A stretch of 64,000 nucleotides of DNA, from positions 60,969,553 through 61,033,552 of the forward strand of contig JAQMRL010000001.1 in NCBI GenBank assembly GCA_035578175.1, in the 5' to 3' direction. The notes beneath the pieces are model-generated. The model was not told the origin of the DNA and did not search any database. It saw only the letters and a list, made by a program, of their open reading frames with translations. The translations under genes were made by a program, and so were the position numbers. This document shows, one piece after another, positions 21,560 to 32,025 of this stretch. This stretch comes from Catonia carolina. Its lineage: Eukaryota > Arthropoda > Insecta > Hemiptera > Achilidae. Numbering within the stretch: position 1 is the stretch's first letter; each line of letters opens with the position of its first letter.

Positions 21560-22155
21560 GGATCTGAAATAGTTTGACCTCACGACCTACCTCGAAAAAG
21601 AAGATGTTATGGGACCTAAGATGTCCAGAATCGATTATTATGTTGCTAATCACAACACTAAATTGTTTGAACAAAAACCAACTTATGCAGGTAGAAAATA
21701 CATCAATAAATTGCCTCAAGGTTTAAAAAGTTGTGACAATTTAAGTCATTTTAAAAAAAAGCTAAAACAATATTTGATTGATGAAACATTTTACAGTGTG
21801 CACGAATTCCTTTCTAAATAGTTTTGGTATTTAACTTTAATTAAACAAATATTGTGTACAATTTGATACAAAGGGGTTCTTGACAAGCCTGCTGAGTTAA
21901 GCAGTGGTAGGGGGAAATTATTGGTAAGTGATGAATTTATCATTGTGTTTGATTTATTTTTATTATTTATTGCGTGTGATATTTAATTCAATAGGGTTCA
22001 TGACAAGCCTACTGAAGTAAGCAGTAGCAAAAACATATTTTGGTGGTAAGTAGTAAATTTATCACATTGGTGATAAACTTTCAGTTTCAATTTTACCTTG
22101 ACATGTCCTATACTCCCTTTGGAGTCTCCAGGATGCAAGCAAAAAAAAAAAAAAT
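21560..22155 (+). mobile_element. CR1-like LINE 3' end with poly(A)
   Basis: Contains the RT C-terminal tail (21609-21821, YAGRKYINKLPQGLKS, FKKKLKQYLIDETFYSVHEF, then stop), the 3' UTR with TTGACATGTCCTATACTCCC and GGAGTCTCCAGGATGCAA, and a run of about 14 A at 22141-22154. A second, older copy of the same 3' end is at 31861-32025. Within the UTR a short stem (CTGCTGAGTTAAGCAG and CTACTGAAGTAAGCAG) occurs twice, near 21889 and 22005. Confidence 0.85.
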
Positions 22156-22993
22156 GTTAAAGAGAACCGCCGTCGGGGAGAATGAGGTCAAACCCACCGA
22201 AACGTCGGTTCTTTTAGCCGCACTGAGTAAAAAGCCATCCGGCTAGCCCGATTGACAAAAACCCCAGTACGTTGCCCAGCCACGACCGGCCCAGCCAACA
22301 GACCGAGAACACCCAATCTGCTGCAGGCTCAACAAGGAGGTAGGACACACTCACCTGAGATATGGAAAGACGGCCGCTGTAGACTTGAAGTCCTAGATAA
22401 GAAAACCTAGAGTAGACACCTAGTAAAGACACAGTGAGTGCACGGGGCCAGGGCCGTCAGATTTAATGTTCTTGTAAAATGCATCCAAGAGACTCCAAAA
22501 ATGGACTAAAGGACCATGTCAAAATTAAACTGATAAACCTGAACATTAACACTCTGTTAAATTCATTACTTACGAATTCATTGTTAACCGTTTTATTAGT
22601 AGGCCTACTACTACTGAATTACTTATTTTAATAAGCAAGTCATTCAGCAACTTTTACCAAATATTGTACAATTCACCTCAGCGTTTACTTAGAATAAATA
22701 AACAAGTAAACAAACGAAACGACATTTTGCTGGTTTTTTCTTTGTGCAGTATTATAATTATCAAGAAATGACTGAAAACAAAGCTCATCTATAGTTAATC
22801 ATTCAATTTTTCTGTTCATTCACCTGCTACTTACAGTTTATTTTACTTTATTAATATAATATTATTTTACTTTGTCCTGTATTCCTAATAATTAACGATA
22901 ATATGGCAATTAAGTTAATAGCGATAAATTACTTACGTATACGTCTGGCTCTTCTATAGTGATTTCTGAAGTTATTGTACTATTTAATACTAT
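22156..22993. other. No confident gene
   Basis: The part to about 22450 is fairly GC-rich and may be further TE 5' sequence. A weak coding-like run near 22520 (KIKLINLNINTLLNSLL) could be the start of a LINE ORF2, but it is not certain. The rest is AT-rich without features. Confidence 0.3.
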
Positions 22994-22995
22994 TA

Positions 22996-24336
22996 CGAGG
23001 GGGTACCCAAAAGTATCCGGAATAGCTCTGCTGTGGGCGGAGCTTGTGCAGTACAAATTCCCGCCACTAAGCTGCTTGTAGCGCTACTCATTGCCAGTTC
23101 AATGCCATTTTGTTCGTTGATCTAGCTTGTTTTGTTCTCGTGCAGTGATTGTTCTCGTGCAGTGATTGTTCTCGCTAGTGCTGTTTTGTGCTCGTGTCGT
23201 TTTTCATGATGGCAAGTTTTAATGAACAACGTGCGGCTGTGAAATTTTGCTTCTTCCTCGGTAAAAACGCCGCGGAAACAGTTGTAATGTTGAACACAGC
23301 TTACAAAGACGACGCTATTGGAAAAACCCAAGTGTACGAGTGGTTTTTGCGCTTTAAAAATGGCGACATGTCGATTGAGAACAAACCTCGTTCTGGACGA
23401 CCGTCGAGTTCCCGAACAGATGAAAATGTTGTGAAAGTGAAAGAAATTGTACGAACAGACCGACGACAGACCATTGACCAAATATCACAGGTTAGTGGGT
23501 TATCTTGGAGCTCAGTCCAACGCATTTTAACAGAAGACTTGACAATGAAAAGAGTCGCTGCCAAGTTTGTGCCTCGGGTTCTGACAGACACTCAAAAGGA
23601 ACGTCGAATTGAAACGTGTAGTGATTTGAAACAACAGCTTGAAACTGATCCAGATTTCATGTCAAAGATCATTACGGGTGACGAGTCTTGGTGCTATGGG
23701 TACGACCCAGAAACCAAACAACAATCCAGTCAATGGAAGACTTCATTATCACCCCGACCAAAAAAAAGTCGTCAAGTCAGATCGAAGATCAAAACAACGC
23801 TGATTTGTTTTTTTGATGTGAGGGGAATTGTCCATTCAGAGTTCGTTCCACCAGGCCAGACGGTAAATCAAGCTTTTTATCTTGAAGTGTTAAGAAGACT
23901 ACGAAACAGCATTCGTCGTAAAAGACCTAATTTGTGGCAGACAGGGGACTGGTTTTTCCACCACGACAACGCGCCTGTACACACGGCAATCTCGGTTACC
24001 CAGTTTTTGGCGAAAAACGGCATGGTTTTGCTACCACACGCACCGTACTCACCCGATCTGGCTCCGTGTGATTTTTTCTTGTTCCCACGCATGAAAAGGG
24101 GCATGAAAGGTCTCCGATTTAACAACTTTGATGATGTCAAGAAAAAAACGACGGATGAGCTGGCAGCCATCACTGAAGAGGAGTACAAAAAAATGTTTTG
24201 AACAGTGGAAGCACCGGTGGGACAAATGTATTAGTTGTAATGGAGAGTACTTTGAAGGGGATAAGGTTCTTTTGTAAAAAAATTAAAAATAAATAGTTTT
24301 AAATAATAATTCCCGTTTCTTTTGGGTACCCCCTCG
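22996..24336 (+). mobile_element. Near-intact mariner element, 1341 bp
   Basis: Tips are CGAGGGGGTACCCAAAAG in inverted orientation at both ends, flanked by TA at 22994-22995 and 24337-24338. The length is that of a full mariner. It holds one transposase gene in + orientation. Unlike the mariners at 11 kb and 51 kb its TIRs are short (about 28 bp) and its transposase belongs to a different lineage. Confidence 0.96.
23209..24277 (+). pseudogene. Mariner transposase, one-base frameshift near C-terminus
   Basis: A DD34D mariner transposase, which binds the TIRs and moves the element by cut and paste. The family start MASFNEQRAAVKF is at 23209 (an ATG directly precedes it at 23206). Two N-terminal helix-turn-helix regions cover residues 1-110; the linker has WVPHEL-region equivalent KFVPRVLT. 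Catalytic aspartates are D158 (TGDESW), D253 (HHDNAPVH) and D288 (LAPCDFF), giving the 34-residue D-D spacing. The frame is open to 24198. A run of seven A at 24187-24193 shifts it to an early TGA at 24199-24201; removing one A in register would restore the usual C-terminal reading FEQWKHRWDKC to a stop at 24277. So all catalytic residues are present and only about 26 C-terminal residues are lost. Confidence 0.93.
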
Positions 24337-24338
24337 TA

Positions 24339-25085
24339 TATTCTGACGAGATAAAGTTATTGTAACATTGCGATACACGATCGGTAATTGCTCCGAGCCC
24401 GGACATTGAATCAATTTTTCTAATCTCTGATGTTTAACTGGCTGCAGGAAAAAATGTCTTTCAATAATTTTATACGTCATAAAATAAAATTTATATAACT
24501 TTGTATACTAGAGAGAGTAGCTACTGAAATTGATTTTTTGGCTACACAATATCTGATGGATGTTTAAAGTAATGGCGTAATGTGAAATTAATAAATTATT
24601 GCCTTAAAAATTGGTAATTTAGATTTGATAGTTAATTTCAACTTAACATATATTTTATATCGCTTGTCAATTTTTATTTATAACGTTCTAATTAGAACGT
24701 TCAAATCAGAACAGATCGAAGTCCTTAATTTGCTGCACACCTATCGTGGACTAAGGGGAGTCAAGACATACACAAAAGAATAAACACCTAAAATAACTAT
24801 AGTTAAGTATCAAGTGCGGCAACTAACTCACATGACAATAAAAATTTGTAACACAAACAATAAAAAAAATATTTACACCACAGATAAAAAAATACAAATA
24901 GTAATTAAAAATAATAATAATAACGACCCAAAACGAGGATGAGTTCGGAAAATCTTCTGTAATCGGGAGTCCAGTGTAACTTTGTAACACTGCCGGGCTA
25001 CTCGATTCACCCGACAGCTTGTCACACGGGCTATTCCTCGCTGACCGAAATGTAAGAACTTAGGACGTAATAGATTTAAAAACTT
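24339..25085. other. No gene; perfect 20-bp palindrome at 24682-24701
   Basis: AT-rich. AACGTTCTAATTAGAACGTT at 24682-24701 is a perfect palindrome containing TTC and GAA blocks like a heat-shock element, but nothing nearby supports a promoter. The part from about 24950 reads on the - strand like degraded LINE coding sequence leading into the next entry. Confidence 0.35.
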
Positions 25086-25328
25086 TTAATAATTGTTAAT
25101 AAGAATACGCGAGATCATTTGATTAAAGGAGCGCAAGCCGAGTCTAAAAACATCAACGTCATTATTTTGACATAAACCATTCAGTCCCTCGATACACCTA
25201 GCCGGAGGTGCCAGACTACCTCTGTTCATATACTGGAATAATAAGTGATTCCTGGTTCTGATGTATGGAACGCGATACCCAACTGCAGATAGATCAACCT
25301 CCACGTGCCCCAACAATGCTTTATACAA
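25086..25328 (-). pseudogene. Probable LINE RT C-terminal tail
   Basis: The - strand peptide has YRVPYIRTRNHLLFQ, LNGLCQNNDVDVFRLGL and SFNQMISRIL, resembling the terminal region of several insect LINE polyproteins (RxPxxRTxN..., DxDxFxxxL). No RT core is next to it, so the assignment is tentative. Confidence 0.4.
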
Positions 25329-25980
25329 GAAGCTACCTTTTTATTACGGGCAAAATTATTTTATGCATCTTAAAATACAGGGAGGAATTAAATATGAATA
25401 AAAAGACAGAACATTTTTTCGAAATTACATCGACCATTATATCATCATACTGTTAGACCATTGTTTATTGTTTTTCGACTAATGCTAGTTGGTAGAGCAA
25501 ATAGTAATCTTGTTATAAACGGAATTAATCTGGTATATTGTTTTATCCGGTTTGATATTGACTGTGATCCGTCTCAAGATATTTTGAATTAGAAATTTCA
25601 GTTGCCTTCTTAGTATAGTAATTTTTTATTCAATATAGTAAAAAGTCATTTCCTTAAAAATATGTTTCGTTACTGGCCAAAAATTAGGTTACGTAAATTG
25701 AACAACACGGACAAAACTCACTCTCTTTTTCTTTTTTCCTTTTCTCGGTTTTTAATGAACACCCGTGATTTAAAAAACCCGTTTCAACTTTCTGTAGTAA
25801 CAGAGAAAATTTCAATTTCGTTAAGTACCCGAAATATCTCAACAATTGGGTACTACATATTTGGTAAGTGATACTAACCCAAAAAATTATAAATCTCGAG
25901 CAGAAGATACTCTTATTTATGTTCTGCCCTACCGTTAACTAGAGGTTGACTTGGGTGGGTCTTATGTCAACATCTCACTC
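25329..25980. other. No feature seen
   Basis: AT-rich sequence without repeats or exons that I can support. Confidence 0.35.
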
Positions 25981-26230
25981 GACGTGACGCCCAGTAAGAG
26001 TACGGACCAATCAGAAAGCAGCATTCTGACGAATGACGTAACGCCGAAAGACACTATTTCATTGGTTCATATCGGACTGACGTAGTACAGCAATATAACC
26101 TCTCTGATTGGACGATATTAACCAATCAAAATGACGCAAAAAAAGACATCTGATTGGTTAGAATTGTGCTTTCTCATTGGCCAAAAATACGAGACTCTGA
26201 TTGGCCAGGCTTGAGCTGTTGACGTCACAC
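25981..26230. promoter_or_regulatory. Cluster of seven CCAAT boxes with CRE-like sites
   Basis: CCAAT or ATTGG occurs at 26007, 26061, 26107, 26122, 26153, 26176 and 26200, that is seven times in about 200 bases and in both orientations. TGACG half-sites are interleaved: 25985, TGACGTAA near 26034, TGACGTAG at 26078, TGACGC at 26132, and a perfect TGACGTCA at 26220-26227. CCAAT is the NF-Y motif and TGACGTCA the CREB/ATF motif, a combination known from strong animal promoters. No TATA box or assigned gene is attached. A promoter or enhancer role is inference. Confidence 0.45.
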
Positions 26231-27169
26231 GCGTATCACTCTTAACTTGGCCTGCCTGACTCACGCTTTCCTAATAATTCGTTTGTTGAATACCAGTTAT
26301 AGTTGATACAATTAGTATAGTCTATTCTTCTCAGATGTATTACTTTATTACTATTTACTTCTGTAATAGTAATACTTTTACTCCTCTAATCACTCCTCAA
26401 CCTAAATTTGAATTGTTTTCTCATTAATTTTGAGACTAAAAGACTTCTTTTAATTGTTTACACGTTTTCATTTATATTTATGAGATCTAGCCAATAACAG
26501 CCAAGGTCGGATATGAGGTTGCCCCTTCGCTAATTCACACTCTGTTCCATCAAACTCCAGCTGACTTTTTGTTAGGCAGTCATCAACAGCGGAACCACAA
26601 CATTACAACGCAGAATACGATTACCGAAAGTCAATTGGCTCTGTGCTGTTGTCTCAATTACACTTTTAAAACTTTAACGTTGGTAGCCTCAGTGAAAAAC
26701 TCTTCGGAAGTATAAATATGAAGTTGTTATTTTTGCTAGTTAATGGCTGTCTGAAGGTATTAACATATTTTGCTTTCGTTTTCTGCTAATTTGTGTCAGC
26801 AGCTAGAAACATTGGTTACTTCTATTTCGAAACAAGCGGAAGCCGAATAATGGGGAATACGTGAACTGTTGCTAGGAAACGACCCGGGTCCGTCTGTTTT
26901 GCTGTCAATTTTTCTGTCTAACGCAGCTAAACTGCTGTCAATGTCTAAATTTAACTGATTCACAAAGAGCTAGTTTAGAAATTCAATTATAATTATTTTA
27001 TAATTAATTATAAAATATTTTGGTTTGGTAAGGCAACTTCAAGTGAATGATACCGAAATTTTGATGAAGTTATAATTATTAATTAAAATGAACTTGTTAT
27101 GTTTTCGACAACATTTTAATATCAATAAATTCGGTTTCAAGCAATTGCAGTTTATTTCTAGTGTTAGAT
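26231..27169. other. Mostly featureless; possible short first exon
   Basis: About 490 bases after the CCAAT cluster, ATG at 26718 opens MKLLFLLVNGCLK followed by a possible donor GTATTA at 26757. A hydrophobic start like this could be a signal-peptide exon, but 13 codons and a weak donor are not enough to call a gene. Confidence 0.2.
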
Positions 27170-27337
27170 TTTTTTATTTTACGTCTGCTGTTTGGCAATT
27201 TCTACTAATGTAGACTGTGGAGAATGATGATATATAAAAATGAGTGATAAAAAAATGCCAGACCTGACCGGGAATTGAACCCGAGACCCCGTCGTAGAAG
27301 CCAGTTGTACTAACCACTAAGCCAACGAGCCGGGCTG
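27170..27337 (-). repeat. tRNA-derived SINE, family 1, best copy
   Basis: Read on the - strand: CCGGCTCGTTGGCTTAGTGG (A-box region), GTTAGTACAACTGGCTTC, the B box GGTTCAATTCC, then GGTCAGGTCTGGCATTTTTT, TATCACTCATTTTTATAT and a tail ending in GACGTAAAATAAAAAAAT. It defines the family for 8834-9000 and 18778-18935. Confidence 0.82.
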
Positions 27338-28179
27338 TTAGAATAAGTGAATTCAATTCATTCAATCCCGATCATTAAATGTCCAAAAATTTGTAAATAT
27401 AGACCAGATTTCCGAATTTATTAGTTAGAGTTTTAATATCGGGCTAAGAACAATAAACGTAACAAATTGAAAACAATCATATTTTTTTACTTACTTTTAA
27501 TATTGTCAGTGCAACGGATATGTTAAAGAAATATGTAACGAATATAAAACTCGACATTTTAATTTTCGCCATATTACACGATTTATGTAATAATATTGTA
27601 ATTTCTTAGCACAACGTTAAACCTTACTCACTTTTATTCATGTTATGTTGCATGAACTATTAGTGTTATCGACCCCAATGGGTACTGAACAGAATATGTA
27701 AGAACAGTAACCGTGGAATTAAAACTATAAAATTTTTGAGATTCTGCAGAGATCTGTGCACAGCAACTAGGGTTTAGCAATAGAGCAATATATGCTCGAC
27801 TTATTCACCCATTGAGCTACCGAGGTCAAAAAATTATAATTATTTCTGACTTCCGTTAAAAACTTTTTGTTTGTTAATAACTATCATGTAACAGAAAAAA
27901 CACATACTACTTCAACAGAACATTTATACATTAATCATTAAGTATCAAATAGCCTAAAATATCAACATTATAAATTTAAAAAAATCGAAACTAATGGTGA
28001 CATTTAAAAATTAGAGATTTGCTTGATATTTAAAAAATTGAAATAGCTAAACATACAAAAATGTATTTTCCATATTGCTTAAAAAATAACATCCCCTACA
28101 ATATTGCTTATGTAAAATATCCGATTCACCCCATTTTTATAAAATTAAAGGTGTAAGAAAAACCGGAGAAAATTTCAGG
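27338..28179. other. No gene; weak tRNA-like relic
   Basis: On the - strand around 27768-27828 the phrase CCTCGGTAGCTCAATGGGTG resembles a tRNA A-box region, probably an old SINE head, with no convincing cloverleaf. The rest is AT-rich. Confidence 0.3.
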
Positions 28180-28370
28180 ATATATATATATATATATAAT
28201 ATATAAATATAAAATAATATATATATATAATATAATAATATATATTTATATATATATAAATTTATATATAATTAATATAAATTAATATAATGTATATAAT
28301 TAATATAATATAATATATTATTATATAATTAATATATTATCGTAATTAATATAATATATTAATTACGATA
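28180..28370. repeat. AT-only low-complexity tract
   Basis: Almost pure A/T, alternating (TA)n and AATATAATTA motifs for about 190 bases, with many self-complementary pieces. Confidence 0.95.
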
Positions 28371-28623
28371 CCTAATTTGTGAAGCATTCTTAAAGTAACA
28401 TACACAGTTCCGTTTTAAGAAGTAGTCTATAGAAAAACACAGTAGCTTAAGTAATTTCATTTGAAAAAGTCTAAAACTTTTTTTTGAGTGTTTTGTTTTT
28501 GGATTTCTTTTAACACAATGTGCTGCTTCATGTCGTTTAACATGAAGAAATATTTATTAAATTCACTGTTTGTATTACACAACCTTAATAATAAAACAAC
28601 GTGATTTTTAGCATCAGTTAGTC
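28371..28623. other. Possible Tigger 3' flank
   Basis: AT-rich sequence directly after the transposase stop codon of the next entry; probably the element's 3' non-coding part, but its terminal repeat was not found. Confidence 0.3.
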
Positions 28624-29543
28624 TTACAGTCTCTTCTTGGATTTATTCACAGTTTTGTCTTCCTCACTATCAGAAGATTCTTGTTGCGCATCCCCAACTA
28701 AATGTTCATTTACGGCAGCCGCTATTTCTTCTTCTGTCTGGACAGAGTACCCAAATTCATCTTCATCACCATTTAACTAGTCCCGTACATTTGCCATTGT
28801 ACATTCTTTACCAGCGTTTTGTAAAATATTTTTGTACTCGGCTTCTTCAATTTCGCCAAAGTTTTGTTCATGAGTTACATTTTTCAAAAGGTTTTTTCCA
28901 AGCGTTTGAAATTGTCGTAGCTTTTACATCCTTCCAATTTGAAGCCCAATTGAATATAGCATTTTTAATACTGTAATATTGCAGATTCATTAATGTCTGT
29001 GCACCTGTCGTATTACCCAAGTCTGAATCATTTTCGAGAAAAACTAAACAATCTTGAAGCTGTTTCTTTTTATAGAAGCGTTTATAACTAAGGATAACAC
29101 CTTGATCCATTGGTTGGATCAACGCTGAAGTATTCGGAGGCATAAACACACATTTAATTCTTCTATTACTACTCCGTAATCTGTCTTCAGATGGATGCAT
29201 TGGCGCATTGTCCAATAATAAAATTGCTTTAACCCCATCCTAAGGAACGGCCTTTTCTTCTATTTTAAATTTGATGACAGCTAGAAAGAAATCTTCTTGA
29301 AACCACGATTTGAAAATTTCAGAGGTGAACCAAGTATTTCTTCTTGCTTTATAAATTACTGGCAGACCTCTATCTGTTAAATTTTTCATAGCTCTTGGGC
29401 GTCTTGATTTTCCGACAACTACACACTTCAGTTTGTGTGTACCATCGAAAATAGCAACTCGTCACCATTAAAAATGATTTTTTTGCCAGTGCGAATTATA
29501 GAAGTTCCGAATTAGTGAAGTCCGAAATAGCGAGGTTTTACTG
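28624..29543 (-). pseudogene. Tigger/pogo transposase remnant, N-terminus deleted
   Basis: The C-terminal catalytic half of a Tigger-type (pogo family, DDE_1) transposase, readable on the - strand: NGDE near 29470 (first acidic residue), KCVVVGKSRRPRAMKNL, NTWFTSEIFKSWFQEDF, then AILLLDNAPMHPSEDRLR (catalytic Asp) and MPPNTSALIQPMDQGVILSYKRFY (third acidic region), followed by an acidic tail ending KSKKRL and TAA at 28624-28626. Lesions: a TAG near 29240 and a frameshift near 29450. The N-terminal CENP-B-like DNA-binding region is missing: the sequence passes from NGDE straight into the terminal repeat CAGTAAAACCTCGCTATTTC (29524-29543, on the - strand), next to TA at 29544-29545. It is an internally deleted, non-autonomous copy. 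Confidence 0.85.
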
Positions 29544-29669
29544 TAATTACATTAGCTGAAAAATATTGTTCATTTGTTTTAATCATAGGCGGTATTTTAT
29601 CTTTAAAAATCATGTACGGGACTCATACTGTGGATTCTAACAACCATATAAACTATTTTGTATCGATGG

Positions 29670-30553
29670 TATAGATAATGAAGTCACGAGATTGCCTTTT
29701 GCGTATGGATGGGCTTTGAGGAAGGAACGTGATAATTTGACAGTGTTGCCAACCTCAACAGTGAGACACTACTCGTACATTTCACTACCGTGCAGTTTCT
29801 ACAAACATTTCGTAAGCTGTGGTTTATTCCGAGAAAATGTTTTCTTCATAAACCTTATAAGAAATAAATGTGACCTGTAGCATTATTGCCTATAGCTTAA
29901 TTACATGACTAGAAATGTTTGGTTTACAGTAATTACCAGCTACCTTATTCTACTGGAACAAAATTTCCTACGAATGAATCGCCTTCTTTACTATCCCTGT
30001 CACCGGCATTTTCACTATTAGTCTCACTAGTATCTACCTAACCGTTTCCTAAAAAACCGTTTCCTTTTTTTAGGAAACGGTTAGGTAGATACTACGATAC
30101 CTAACTAAGATCTACACATGGTAAATGTGTCAACAAAACTGTTGAAGAATAGCTTCTTCACGTCTTTTTTTCCTTCTTTAATTTTCGAATTGTGGAAAGA
30201 GAAACATCACAGTAGTTAGCCACTCGCTCATGGCTTTCGTTAAGAGGCAGGGAGAGGCATTTTTGTTTAGCTTCAACTTCACAGCATTATTACACTGCAT
30301 ATTAGATTTCATTTAGCACTGAGAATATTCTGCCCACGTTTTCGAGAAACTAACTTTTCTGTTTACGGTAAAAAACTCATTCGTACAGTTAACCTACAAA
30401 AGGTTCCGCGATATACTGTATTTATGCTCTAGGTATAGTAAAAGTTGTTGTGTTTGTTGTACTGAAATTAAAGCAGTCGCGCATGCACCTGATGCTTTTC
30501 CCCTTTTACCCCTCGTTGCAAACAAAGGCAAAATCGTGACTTAAGTAACTATA
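29670..30553 (-). mobile_element. DNA transposon with TATAG ends (copy 1)
   Basis: The tips are TATAGATAATGAAGTCACGA (left) and, on the - strand, TATAGTTACTTAAGTCACGA (right): imperfect terminal inverted repeats, both followed by a TGCCTTT block. The copy at 61465-62216 has the same tips and an alignable interior in the opposite orientation. On the - strand near 30170-30270 a decayed helix-turn-helix reading is seen (LNESHERVANYCDVSLSTIRKLKKE), as in the N-terminus of insect IS630-like transposases. There is no catalytic domain, so it is a non-autonomous remnant. Confidence 0.75.
30028..30094. repeat. Perfect 29-bp inverted repeat (hairpin)
   Basis: Arms 30028-30056 and 30066-30094 are exact reverse complements (TAGTATCTACCTAACCGTTT followed by CCTAAAAAA, and the inverse), with a 9-base loop CCGTTTCCT that repeats part of the arm. 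It lies inside the TATAG element and is absent from the other copy. Confidence 0.95.
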
Positions 30554-31162
30554 GCCATCATTCTTATGCGGACCGCATTTTCCCGATTAACGGAAAAACT
30601 GCGAATTAGATTTAAGATTTTACGGTACGCCTACTTAAACATATTATGTGTTATGCCTTATAACCGATCTTTTGTCTAAATTTTCTATCTTTGAATATAC
30701 AACGTAATTATAATATTCTAGAACGTAGAATATTCTACTTAGTTATAATATGGTCCGCTACGAATTTATTTCTCATCTAAAACTACACAAAAGCCTATTC
30801 AATCTATTCAACAGTATATTCGTGTAGATAAATCTACAAAATTTATTTTAAAATATAAGCCTAAGTATGAATACAATTATTCAATATACTTACGTCAGTA
30901 AATAAATGAGCTTTATTAAACACATTTAGTTTTATGAAACATACTACTTGGCCTACATGAACTTGCAAGTTCATTAAATTAACGAAAAGATTTTTGCAAT
31001 ATTATTACAGTAAAATTACTATTTTTATGTTCTTGCTACATTACTAAATATCAATAAAGTTATAATATTATCACATTTATTTTATTAAACATTATTTTTC
31101 CATTATTTATCTACCAACATTATAAAATACGTAACAAATCATATGATAAATATAATTGTCAG
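30554..31162. other. No gene seen
   Basis: AT-rich, with a short self-complementary stretch around 30715-30745 (ATATTCTAGAACGTAGAATAT). No exon or element boundary is recognised. Confidence 0.35.
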
Positions 31163-31431
31163 GGCATATATAAAATCAATTGTAGTGACTGTAATTTTTG
31201 TTACATCGGAAAAAAATAATAGATCATTTATTTTCTGAGCATTATGCTGCTTATTTAAAAAAGGAATTTAAAAATTCTAATGTGGTAGAACATCTGCTAA
31301 CGAAAGGGCATAAAATAAGCAGTCACGTAAATAATTTAGAAATTTTAGAAATATGTTTCGATAGTAACAAATTATGGCAGCTGGAAAAATATTATATTTA
31401 TAAGTTTAAAAATAAAAAGGAACATTTTTGA
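31163..31431 (+). pseudogene. Penelope-like GIY-YIG endonuclease fragment
   Basis: GIYKINCSDCNFCYIG at 31163-31210 is a textbook GIY-YIG motif with the Cys pair of Penelope-like retroelements. After two stops and a frameshift the reading continues HLFSEHYAAYLKKEFKNSN, VVEHLLTKGHKI and ends at TGA 31429-31431. In these elements the endonuclease follows the RT; the RT part is missing here, so only the 3' end survives. Confidence 0.85.
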
Positions 31432-31860
31432 ACAGCCAGACAGATTTTAATAACGACAAATAATTTCAAATTGTTACAAAGTCGCGATAAGAAATAAAAC
31501 TAGGAGCAAAAAAATGATTATACCGCCATTCGGCCGAATAACCGCGCGCGGCATGGTTGTTGTAATAATTTAGTAATTGACGTGGTCTTCGGCCATATTT
31601 ATTTTAAATGTTGTTTAGTGTTTAGTATAATATTCCTGAGAATTTCTCCGAGAAAGACGAAAGATCTCGAATGAATGTAATTCTCTGAGGTGAGTGTTAT
31701 ATTTAATTTGTTTTGTTTTGGTTGGTCATTGTATATCATACATGTATTATCACATTTAGTTATATATTACTAAACATTTATATCATAGCTACATTTACAT
31801 ATCAATAAATTACTCCAATTTTTAAAACAATGTGATAATAATCCTTTAAAAATAATCTGA
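31432..31860. other. No feature seen
   Basis: Sequence after the Penelope fragment, possibly its 3' UTR at first; no boundary or second element is recognised before the CR1 tail. Confidence 0.35.
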
Positions 31861-32025
31861 AAAATTACTTATCGGTGAAACTTTTTATACTGTACAAGAA
31901 TTTCTTTCTAAACAGTAGCTAGTAGATCACTGTGTGTTTGAATTATGCATTTCAGGTGTTATAATTCTTGACATGTCATATATTCGCTTGGGAGTTTCCT
32001 GGACACAATTTAAAAAAAAGAATCA
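31861..32025 (+). mobile_element. Old CR1-like LINE 3' end
   Basis: Matches the last RT codons and 3' UTR of 21560-22155: CTGTACAAGAATTTCTTTCT, then TTCTTGACATGTCATATATTC, GGGAGTTTCCTGGACACAAT and an A-run. It is shorter and more diverged. Only the 3' end is left, as is usual for 5'-truncated LINE copies. Confidence 0.8.
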
